From positions 1-26,845 of the forward strand of contig JAEZYE010000002.1 in assembly GCA_023419315.1 (NCBI GenBank): a stretch of DNA of 26,845 nt, read 5' to 3'. The DNA comes from Pseudomonadota bacterium. GTDB lineage: Bacteria; Pseudomonadota; Gammaproteobacteria; Xanthomonadales; Xanthomonadaceae. Positions 1 through 7,292 of this stretch are shown in pieces; within the stretch, counting starts at the first letter, position 1; every line of letters starts with the position of its first letter. Under the pieces are notes generated by a model. It had not been told where the DNA came from. It did not search any database and saw only the letters and a list, made by a program, of their open reading frames with translations. The position numbers and the translations under genes were made by a program.

Positions 1-663
1 CGCTCCGGAGTGCCTGTCGTCACGCTGGTGGGCTTCTACGACCCGCAGGGCATCTTGCCGACCACGTTGTATCCCGCGATGTACGGCAACTACGGACACA
101 CCTACAGATTGCCCGTGCCGGCCGCCCGCGATTGTGGACTCGGTGTGCAGACCGCTTCAGGCAGGATCATGGTCAAGCTCAGCTCCACCCGCGCCAAGTC
201 GGGCGAGATGAACAAGTTCCACGTGAACATTCCGGCCGACAGCAAGCCGTCCTACGCGTTCGTGTCCTGCCTGATCCAGGGCAAGCCGCGCACGCTGGGT
301 TCGCTCGCCATCGCGCCTCCGTCGGCTGTCCTGCCTGCGCCGGCTGTCGTGGGCAAGGCGGATGGCTACCGGGCCGCGCTGCAACTGCCGCTGATTGCGT
401 CGCTGCTGGGCACGAAGACCTTCGCCAGCCTGGCGGACTTCGAGGCCGCGCTGGAGATCAGCCATGGCGAGATCTTCAAGTGGTCCAGCAAGGGCGTGGG
501 CGATATCGGCACCCTGTATGCGTACGACAATCCGTACAGCCGCCGACGCGAGTACTTCCAGCTCAAGAACACCCGTTACGGGTACTTCCCGACCGATGGC
601 AAGGACAATGCCCACTGGCGCTACGTGGGCAGTTCGGCCGCGCACATCAAGCCGAGTCGCTGA
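1..663 (+). CDS. C-terminal part of a probable secreted protein (M66/StcE-like tail suspected)
   Basis: The frame is open to the window edge, so the 5' end is missing; an in-frame GTG at 10 exists but has no convincing ribosome binding site and need not be the start. About 220 residues are visible. The first hundred contain a Gly-Phe-Tyr-Asp-Pro motif, a Tyr-Pro-Ala-Met-Tyr-Gly stretch and Met-Asn-Lys-Phe-His-Val-Asn, which from memory resemble the domain before the C-terminus of M66 metalloproteases (StcE, TagA, dictomallein). The last ~85 residues, rich in Tyr, Phe and Trp (for example EYFQLKNTRYGYFPT), look like a separate small beta-rich module that may bind a surface ligand. No HEXXH is present in the visible part, so protease activity would depend on sequence outside the window. 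The family call is tentative. A terminator follows 44 bases downstream. Confidence 0.5.
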   Translation, partial: RSGVPVVTLVGFYDPQGILPTTLYPAMYGNYGHTYRLPVPAARDCGLGVQTASGRIMVKLSSTRAKSGEMNKFHVNIPADSKPSYAFVSCLIQGKPRTLGSLAIAPPSAVLPAPAVVGKADGYRAALQLPLIASLLGTKTFASLADFEAALEISHGEIFKWSSKGVGDIGTLYAYDNPYSRRREYFQLKNTRYGYFPTDGKDNAHWRYVGSSAAHIKPSR

Positions 664-700
664 GGAAAACACGCGTCCGCGATATTGATCGCGGGCAGTG

Positions 701-735
701 AAAAAGAACGCCCCGCATGTGCGGGGCGTTTTTTT
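701..735. terminator. Bidirectional Rho-independent terminator
   Basis: A perfect 10-bp stem (707-716 with 721-730) closes a 4-base loop and is flanked by five A on the left and seven T on the right. It can therefore end transcription from both sides. It lies between the gene ending at 663 and the convergent gene ending at 787. Confidence 0.92.
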
Positions 736-786
736 GCGCGGTTCACCGGAACCGTCTGATGCAGACCCGGCCACGTCTCCGCGCAG

Positions 787-1575
787 TCATTGCGCAGCGC
801 CCGCGAGTGACGTCAGCAACTTCACCGAATCACCCACCACCAGGGACTCGCCATCACGCAAGCCGATGGCGTTGAACGACTGCCGGCCAGCGTCCAGCCA
901 TGGAATCGGCCGCAGCGGACCGGCGGTTTCATTGCGCCAGCCTTCCACCGGCAGATTCTCGCCGGCCATGCGATAGCTGACCGGAACCACGAGCGTCGTT
1001 TCCTGTTCGCCACCGGGATCGGCCGGTTCGAATTTCCATTTCAGTGCGGCGGTCGTCGTGGCTTGCTCGAAAAGACGCCCCCACTGCCTGGCGGCTTGCG
1101 CGCCGGCCCGACCGTACGGCCAAGCAATCTGGATGGCAGCGGCCTCCAGAACGTCACCCTGCGCATCCACGCGCACCGCAACCAGCACATCGCTACTCAC
1201 TCCGAATTTCATCGCCCCGGACGGATACGTCGGCGGCACAATCGACCGTTCGCGGCGTTCCCCGGGGAAATGCACGTCCGCAAAGCCCGCCTGATAGCCG
1301 CCCTGCACCGGTGTGAGTACCAGCGTCATCCGCAGGTTGGCCTTGGCTGCCACCGCGGCGCCGTCGCGCATGACGGGCTCGAACCGCCACGCACGCACCG
1401 TGCGTTCGACCAATGCGGCCACTGCTGCGTCCATCTTGGTCTCCGTGCGGTAATCGAACACGTGGCCCTGCGGGTCGATGCCGATTTCGCCTTCGATCGG
1501 CAGCCGCAGCTCGCCGGCGTATACGCCGCTCCACACTGCCAGCCAAAGGCAGATCCCAACAATCAGTCGATGCAT
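787..1575 (-). CDS. Periplasmic protein with TonB C-terminal-like repeats
   Basis: 262 residues when started at the ATG at 1575, which has a good ribosome binding site (AAGGGAG) and opens directly into a signal peptide (MHRLIVGICLWLAVWSGVYA, cleavage likely before Gly-Glu-Leu). The frame is open upstream to 1722, but that extension is Arg/Pro-rich and has no such site. The second half carries a TonB-C-like pattern: Pro-Pro-x-Tyr-Pro, a hydrophobic strand, Val-Asp-Ala-Gln-Gly-Asp-Val, then Ala-Leu-Lys-Trp-Lys-Phe-Glu-Pro. The first half has a weaker copy (Pro-Gln-Gly-His-Val ... Ala-Trp-Arg-Phe-Glu-Pro). There is no N-terminal anchor with proline-rich spacer, so it is not a classical energy transducer; a periplasmic protein using the TonB-C fold is more likely. 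Its true function is unknown. It is divergent from the antiporter at 1743. Confidence 0.75.
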   Translation of the reverse strand: MHRLIVGICLWLAVWSGVYAGELRLPIEGEIGIDPQGHVFDYRTETKMDAAVAALVERTVRAWRFEPVMRDGAAVAAKANLRMTLVLTPVQGGYQAGFADVHFPGERRERSIVPPTYPSGAMKFGVSSDVLVAVRVDAQGDVLEAAAIQIAWPYGRAGAQAARQWGRLFEQATTTAALKWKFEPADPGGEQETTLVVPVSYRMAGENLPVEGWRNETAGPLRPIPWLDAGRQSFNAIGLRDGESLVVGDSVKLLTSLAGAAQ

Positions 1576-1742
1576 CCCTGTCTCCCTTCTGATGGTGTCC
1601 GTCACGGTCGCCCGCACCACCCGACGGGGTGTGGCCGCGACCTTCCTGTGTGTTCCCCGCGGCGGAGCGTGACACGGCCGGGGATTGCGGGCAAACGGCC
1701 CAGCGTCATGGACGGGCCGCATAATGTGGGCCGAGGTGAAAC

Positions 1743-3557
1743 ATGCACGGTAGTGGTCTGGAACTGGCGCTGGTATTCCTGCTGTCCGCGGTGATCGCGG
1801 TGCCGCTGTTCAAGCGGTTCGGTATCGGCGCGGTGTTGGGGTATCTGGTCGCGGGCGTGGTGCTGGGGCCGGATGGCCTGGCGCTGGTGCGCGATGCCGA
1901 CCGCGTGCTGGATGCGGCGGAAATCGGCGTGGTGATGATGCTGTTCGTCATCGGGCTGGAACTGTCGCCAACGCGCCTGCGCGTGATGCGCAGGCCGGTG
2001 TTCGGTACCGGCGGCCTGCAGGTGGCGGTGACCGCGCTGATGCTGGGCGGAATCGCGCTGCTGGCAGAACATCACTGGAAGACGGCGCTGGTGATCGGCC
2101 TTGGGCTGGCGCTGTCATCCACTGCGGTCAGCCTGCAGTTGCTCTCGGAACGGAAGGAAATGGCCAGCGGCCACGGCCGTGTCGGTTTTGCCATCCTGCT
2201 GTTCCAGGACGTGGTGGCGATTCCGCTGCTGGCGGCGATTCCGCTGCTGGGAGGCGCAAAGAACGAAACGCTGACCTGGACGATGGTGTTCCAGGCCACC
2301 GGTGCACTGGCGATTGTCATCTTCGGCGGGCGTCTTCTGCTGCGCCATCTGTTCCGCGCGGTGGCGCGCACGCGCATGCCGGAAGTGTTCACCGCCAGCG
2401 CGCTGCTGGTGGTGCTGGGCACGGCGTGGTTCATGCAGCTGGCCGGCCTGAGCGCCGGCCTCGGCGCGTTCCTCGCCGGCGTGCTGCTGTCGGATTCGGA
2501 ATTCCGCCACGAGCTCGAATCGCAGATCGAACCGTTCAAGGGGTTGCTGCTGGGCCTGTTCTTCATCGCGGTCGGCATGGACATCGATCTTGACCGGGTC
2601 ATGGCCGAACCGCAGATCATCACCGCAGGCGTGCTGGTACTGCTGGTGGTGAAGTTCAGCCTGCTGTTCCTGCTCGGGCTCTGGCCGGGCCGCCTGGGCG
2701 TGCGCGGCGCGCTGATGCTCGGCGCCACCCTGTGGCTGGGCGGCGAGTTCGCCTTCGTCGTGTTCAACGAAGCCGCGCGCGTCGGCCTGCTGGAATCGGA
2801 CATGCGCGATCGGCTCGTCGCCATCGTCGGCGTGTCGATGGCGCTGACGCCGTTGTTGATCATGGGCATCTCGCGCGCGGTGTCCGGTATTGCGCTGCCG
2901 TCGCCGGATCAGCGCAGTTTCGACGACATCCCGTCGCTGCAGCCTCAGGTATTGATCGCCGGCATGGGCCGCTTCGGGCAGATCGTCGCGCGGTTGCTGA
3001 CGTCGCAGCGCATTCCCTTCGTCGCGCTGGAACACAGTCCGGAAACGGTGGACACCCTGCGCCGCTTCGGCAGCGCACGGATCTATTACGGCGATCCGAC
3101 GCGGCCGGATCTGCTGCGCTCGGCCGGTGCACAGCATGTGCGTGTATTCGTCGTGGCGATGGACGATCCGGACACCAACATCAAGGCGGTGCGCCTGATT
3201 CGCCGCATGTATCCGCAGGCGAAGATCCTCGCCCGCGCGCGCAACCGGCAGCACGCGTGGCGGCTGATGGATCTCAGCGCAGAGGCGTTCCGCGAGACGC
3301 TGGGTTCGAGCCTGGAAATGGCCGAGCGCACGCTGGTCGAACTGGGCCGTTCGCCGCAGTCGGCCGCGCAGCAGACGCAGCGCTTCCGCGAGCACGATGA
3401 GAACCTGCTGCGCGCGCAGTACCTGGTGTACGACGACGACGCGGCGGTCATCCAGACGGCGCGCGACGCGGTCGATGATCTGGAAAAACTGTTCGAAGCC
3501 GATGCCAGCACGGCCGACGAGCCGGCGCCGGAGCCGCCGCCCGCGCCGATTCCCTGA
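1743..3557 (+). CDS. Kef-type monovalent cation:proton antiporter (CPA2) with RCK domain
   Basis: 604 residues. The N-terminal ~380 residues form a multi-spanning Na+/H+-exchanger-like domain, with the family segment FKGLLLGLFFIAVGMDIDLD around residues 264-283 preceded by His-Glu-Leu-Glu, as in KefB/KefC. From about residue 400 a TrkA-N/RCK domain begins with a Rossmann nucleotide-binding motif (GMGRFGQ, residues ~407-413), continues through the acidic stretch GDPTRPDLL, and ends in a charged, Pro/Glu-rich tail. In E. coli the Kef proteins expel K+ in exchange for H+ when glutathione adducts bind the RCK domain, acidifying the cytoplasm against electrophiles; that role is inferred here. I cannot separate KefB from KefC by eye. 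The start has a strong ribosome binding site (GAGGTGAA), and a CATAAT box at 1720-1725 may be its -10 element. Convergent with the ankyrin gene, with 21 bases between them. Confidence 0.93.
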   Translation: MHGSGLELALVFLLSAVIAVPLFKRFGIGAVLGYLVAGVVLGPDGLALVRDADRVLDAAEIGVVMMLFVIGLELSPTRLRVMRRPVFGTGGLQVAVTALMLGGIALLAEHHWKTALVIGLGLALSSTAVSLQLLSERKEMASGHGRVGFAILLFQDVVAIPLLAAIPLLGGAKNETLTWTMVFQATGALAIVIFGGRLLLRHLFRAVARTRMPEVFTASALLVVLGTAWFMQLAGLSAGLGAFLAGVLLSDSEFRHELESQIEPFKGLLLGLFFIAVGMDIDLDRVMAEPQIITAGVLVLLVVKFSLLFLLGLWPGRLGVRGALMLGATLWLGGEFAFVVFNEAARVGLLESDMRDRLVAIVGVSMALTPLLIMGISRAVSGIALPSPDQRSFDDIPSLQPQVLIAGMGRFGQIVARLLTSQRIPFVALEHSPETVDTLRRFGSARIYYGDPTRPDLLRSAGAQHVRVFVVAMDDPDTNIKAVRLIRRMYPQAKILARARNRQHAWRLMDLSAEAFRETLGSSLEMAERTLVELGRSPQSAAQQTQRFREHDENLLRAQYLVYDDDAAVIQTARDAVDDLEKLFEADASTADEPAPEPPPAPIP

Positions 3558-3578
3558 GCGCGGGTTCCGGTTGCGGAC

Positions 3579-6500
3579 TCAGCGCGGCTCGCGCAGGAAG
3601 CGGGCCATCGAGGCGCCCGGAGCGATCGGCGCGAATTCGCCGGCGACGTCAATGAAGCCACGCATGACCGCTACTTCGCGCGGCGTGCGGTTGAGCGCAT
3701 CGCGCTGTTCCGGGTCCGCGCCGGCGCGAAGCAGGCGCTGTACGACCCGCAGCAATCCATGCAGCGCCGCCAGGTGCAGCGGTCCGAAGCCACGCGGATC
3801 CTGGCTTTCAAGCGAAACGCCTTCGTCCAGCAGGCGCTCGACGCCGGCCAGCACGACGTCTTCATCGCAGGCGGTGCCCGGTTCCGCACGCGCGCCGAGC
3901 AGCAGCAACAGCGGCGTGACCGATCCGGCCGCCACCTGATCCGGCTCCGCACCGGAGAGCAGCAGGGTGTCGAACAGCGCGACCAGGCGCGGCTTGTCGC
4001 GTGCGGTGAATCCGTAGAGCGCGGCGCAATGCAGCGGCGAGAGCCCTTGCGCGTCGCCCGCGTGCACGTTGGCGCCGGCAGTGAGCAGGCGTGCGACGAC
4101 ATCCGGCAGACCGAGCGCGGCGGCGAGCATCAGCACCGTCACGCCGCCGGGCAGGCGGTGTTCGAGTTGCGCGCCGGCCGCAAGCAGCAGGGTGACGATT
4201 TCCGCCTGGCGCATGCTGACGGCCGCCGACAACGGCGTCGCCCCGGTGTTGGCCGCGTGCTGAGGATCCGCATCGCGCGCCAGCAGCAGTTCGACCGTGG
4301 CGCGATGGCCGCCACCGGCAGCACGCAGCAACGCGGTGCAGCCTTGCGCATCCGGTGAATCGACGCCGAAACCCAGATCCATCAATCGCCGTACGGCGTC
4401 CGTATCACCGACCATCGCGGCGGCTGGCAGATCCGCCGCGCGCAGTGCACGGCGCGGCAATGGCCAGCCGCGCCAGTCGAGCCAGTCGGCCAGATCGCGG
4501 CGACCGTTTGCGAGGGCTACACCAAGCGGCGTCTGGCCGTCGGCGGCGCGCGCGTCCGGGCTGGCGCCCTTGGCGATCAATTGGCGCAAGGCGGCTTCGC
4601 GACCCAGCGCCGCGGCCAGGTGCAACGCGGTCATGCCGTGGCTGTCGCGCGCTTCGCGGTTCACGCCGATGTCGAGCAGGCGCTCGAGCAGGCGCGACCA
4701 GCCCAGCCGCACCACCAGGGCCAGCGGCGGGTCGCCCAGCGGCGAGTTGGCGAAGGGATCAGCGCCGCGTTCCAGCAATTCCAGCGCGAACTGTTCCAGG
4801 CCCCGCGCCGCGTGGTCATTGCGCGCGCACGCATCCAGGAAGCGCGCCAATCCACCCGCTCCGGCCGGCGCGACGCCGTGCCTCAACAGGGCCTGCAACG
4901 TTGGCACGGCATCGGCGCCGCGCGAAAGCAGCGCGAACAACGGCGTGTCGCCGGTCGGATCCAGCGCCTCGCCGTCTGCATTGTTCGCCAGCAGCCACTC
5001 GACGCGCTGCGGCGACAGCGCGATTTCCGCGTCGTGCATCAGATTGCCCAGTTCGCGGCGGGTGGTGAGCTTCACCAGCGGCGCCAAATCCGAGGCCGGG
5101 CGACCCGCATGCAGGCCGTCCCGCAGCAGCGCGATCGGCGCGCGATCCGGGGCAGGCTCGTCCTCGCCTCCAGCCACCGCGGCCGGCAGCGCGTAAGCGG
5201 GATCGAGCACCGAGACCACCGCCCAGCGACCGGCTTCGGCCGCCAGGTCGACCGCGCGCTTGCCATGGATGTCCGGCAGATCAGGCGCAACCCCCAGTTC
5301 GAGGAGGCGGCGCAGCAACGAGGGCGGCGCGTGTTCCGCCTGCGCGACCAGCAGGATCGCGTTGCGTCGTGCCTGGTCCTGCGCCGCGACATCGGCGCCG
5401 GCATCGGCCAGCCGTTCAATCGTGCCGACGTGCCCGCCGCGTGCGGCTTCCAGCCACGGCGTGCGTCCCTGCAGGTCCCTTGCGTCGACGGAGGCGCCGG
5501 CCGCCAGCAGCGTGGACACGATCTCCACGTGTCCGGCGAAGGCTGCCTCATGCAGCGCCGTGCGCTGCTGCGCATCGCGCGTATCGACCTTCGCACGATG
5601 CTTGAGCAACAACTGCACGCCGCCGGGATCGTCTTCTTCCGTCGCGGCCGCGGCCAGCAGCGCCGGCTGGCCGCCGGTGGGCTCGGGACGCGCACCCCGT
5701 TCGAGCAGGAACTTCGCCAGCCGCCAATTGCCCGCCATGCATGCCACGCCCAGCGGGGTGATGCCATCCAGGTTGAGCACGTCGATATCGGCGGCCGCAT
5801 CGCGCAGCAGTGCCACCACACCCGGATCGGAACTGCGCGCGGCGTGGTGCAGCGGGGTGTTGCCCTCGTTGTCGGCCACGCGCGGATCCGCGCCATTGGC
5901 CAGCAGCGTGGTGACCGCTTCCGGTCGCCCGTGCCAACTGTCGCGCGTGGCCGCAAGCAGCGGCGTCATGCCCGCGTGTGCGTGATTGACGTCGACGCCG
6001 CGCGCGATCAGCGTGCGCAGCAAGCGCAGATCCGGCAGCACTGCGGCCAGCACGGCCAGGCTGCGTTGATCGCGCGACCCGGGGGCGGGCAGCGCGTGCG
6101 GATCGGCGCCAGCGTCGATCAGTTCCAGCGCCCGTTCGACGCGGCCGCCGCGGGCGGCTTCGAACAGTGCAGCATCCAGGTCGAAATCGGGCAGGCTCTC
6201 GATCGGCGAAAGATCAGCGGCATCGCTTTCCCGAATGGCCTCCATTTCCACCACCGGCAATCCGCGCGCCGCGGGAATCGTCTGGATGGCCCAGTGGAGG
6301 GCGGGCAAGGCGCAGATATAGACAATCGCCACGATGACGTGGGTGGATGCCGCCAGAAGACCCGGCCAGGCCAGCAACACTCCCCCTGCGATCGCACTCC
6401 CGACCAGCGCGGCCACGGCCAGCCCCCGCCATGCCTGGATGTCGCGCTCGGCAAGCGCACGCCAGTGCCAGGCGAGGCTGCCCGGCTCCCGCTCCAGGCC

Positions 6501-6869
6501 CTGCCACAACGGCCAGGTCCGCCACAGCCCGATGAGCAACACGCCGATCACACCGCTCAGGGCCAGCGCCGCCGGCAGGCTGCCGCTTTCGCGCAAGGCC
6601 GACAGCGGCCAGGCGACCAGCACGGCGCTCAACGCCAGTGCGCCGCCCCACGCAAGCACCAGGGCCGGCAACGATTCCTTCCAGTCCCTGCGCGTCGGTG
6701 CCGGGCGCGTTCCGCGCTGCCACGACCACGCGAGCGCCCACGCCGGCTGCGCGCACCACGCGCCCAGCGCTGCCACGATGCCGCCGGCCAGCGTCAATGC
6801 CGCCAGCAGGACCCCGGCCGCGGCCGCGAGGCTCACCAACAACCGCTTTTGCGGGAGAACCTCAGGCAT
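3579..6869 (-). CDS. Membrane-anchored ankyrin-repeat protein
   Basis: 1096 residues from the ATG at 6869. The frame is open to 6953, but that start would overlap ycgL by 92 bases, while 6869 overlaps it by 8, a typical coupled arrangement. The first ~195 residues contain four or five hydrophobic segments (about 10-37, 65-90, 95-120, 148-192). From about residue 230 to the end there are roughly twenty ankyrin repeats, some degenerate, with the usual G-x-T-P-L-x-x-A-A and (L)LL-x-x-G-A-x-x signatures. Ankyrin arrays bind proteins and have no catalytic role by themselves. Whether the repeats face the cytoplasm or periplasm is not clear; the lack of a signal peptide and the charged loops would suit the cytoplasm. 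No effector-type secretion signal is evident. Function unknown. Confidence 0.88.
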   Translation of the reverse strand: MPEVLPQKRLLVSLAAAAGVLLAALTLAGGIVAALGAWCAQPAWALAWSWQRGTRPAPTRRDWKESLPALVLAWGGALALSAVLVAWPLSALRESGSLPAALALSGVIGVLLIGLWRTWPLWQGLEREPGSLAWHWRALAERDIQAWRGLAVAALVGSAIAGGVLLAWPGLLAASTHVIVAIVYICALPALHWAIQTIPAARGLPVVEMEAIRESDAADLSPIESLPDFDLDAALFEAARGGRVERALELIDAGADPHALPAPGSRDQRSLAVLAAVLPDLRLLRTLIARGVDVNHAHAGMTPLLAATRDSWHGRPEAVTTLLANGADPRVADNEGNTPLHHAARSSDPGVVALLRDAAADIDVLNLDGITPLGVACMAGNWRLAKFLLERGARPEPTGGQPALLAAAATEEDDPGGVQLLLKHRAKVDTRDAQQRTALHEAAFAGHVEIVSTLLAAGASVDARDLQGRTPWLEAARGGHVGTIERLADAGADVAAQDQARRNAILLVAQAEHAPPSLLRRLLELGVAPDLPDIHGKRAVDLAAEAGRWAVVSVLDPAYALPAAVAGGEDEPAPDRAPIALLRDGLHAGRPASDLAPLVKLTTRRELGNLMHDAEIALSPQRVEWLLANNADGEALDPTGDTPLFALLSRGADAVPTLQALLRHGVAPAGAGGLARFLDACARNDHAARGLEQFALELLERGADPFANSPLGDPPLALVVRLGWSRLLERLLDIGVNREARDSHGMTALHLAAALGREAALRQLIAKGASPDARAADGQTPLGVALANGRRDLADWLDWRGWPLPRRALRAADLPAAAMVGDTDAVRRLMDLGFGVDSPDAQGCTALLRAAGGGHRATVELLLARDADPQHAANTGATPLSAAVSMRQAEIVTLLLAAGAQLEHRLPGGVTVLMLAAALGLPDVVARLLTAGANVHAGDAQGLSPLHCAALYGFTARDKPRLVALFDTLLLSGAEPDQVAAGSVTPLLLLLGARAEPGTACDEDVVLAGVERLLDEGVSLESQDPRGFGPLHLAALHGLLRVVQRLLRAGADPEQRDALNRTPREVAVMRGFIDVAGEFAPIAPGASMARFLREPR

Positions 6870-7119
6870 CCGCTCGTTCTTCGTTGATCGCCTGGGGAGG
6901 AAACTGGATGTGGAAACCCCGCGCGACCAGATTGCCGCGCACGATGGCGGCATCCTCGCGGGCGAGTCTGCGCTCCGGCGTCAGCGCCACTTCCAGCACG
7001 AACGTCAACTCGCCCAACTGCGTGCGCAGCGGTTCGGGCAGGCGGGTGAAATCATCGCGCGCAGCGAGATAGACGAAGGTGTCGGCCTTGCGCAGGCTCT
7101 TGTAGACGTAGGCTTGCAT
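6862..7119 (-). CDS. ycgL: YcgL domain protein
   Basis: 85 residues. It starts MQAYVYKSLRKADTFVYL and continues with Asp-Asp-Phe-(T/S)-Arg-(L/V)-Pro-Glu and Gly-Phe-His-Ile-Gln-Phe-Pro-Pro, which match the small cytoplasmic YcgL family of gammaproteobacteria from end to end. Length agrees with the family (about 90-110). The family has a known fold but no settled function that I know of. Its 3' end overlaps the ankyrin gene start by 8 bases, so the two are probably translated from one mRNA, ycgL first. It is divergent from the S9 peptidase gene at 7293, sharing a 173-base promoter region. Confidence 0.93.
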   Translation of the reverse strand: MQAYVYKSLRKADTFVYLAARDDFTRLPEPLRTQLGELTFVLEVALTPERRLAREDAAIVRGNLVARGFHIQFPPQAINEERADA

Positions 7120-7292
7120 CCGCGATGACCGCGTCTTTTCCGGATTTCAAGGAAATCGGATTGTGGAGGAAACGTGTTGCGCGGGAAACCCGGCACTGAC
7201 GCGTTTCCGCGGCACGGCATGACCATCGGCGGACGGACGCTCCCGCCCGGACTGCTAATCTTCGCCATTCACACGCACCTAACGGGATCCCG

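Noticed and set aside
4581..6887. 768-residue open frame opposite the ankyrin gene
   Set aside because: Gln/Arg-rich mirror of the ankyrin repeats, with no ribosome binding site or known motif.
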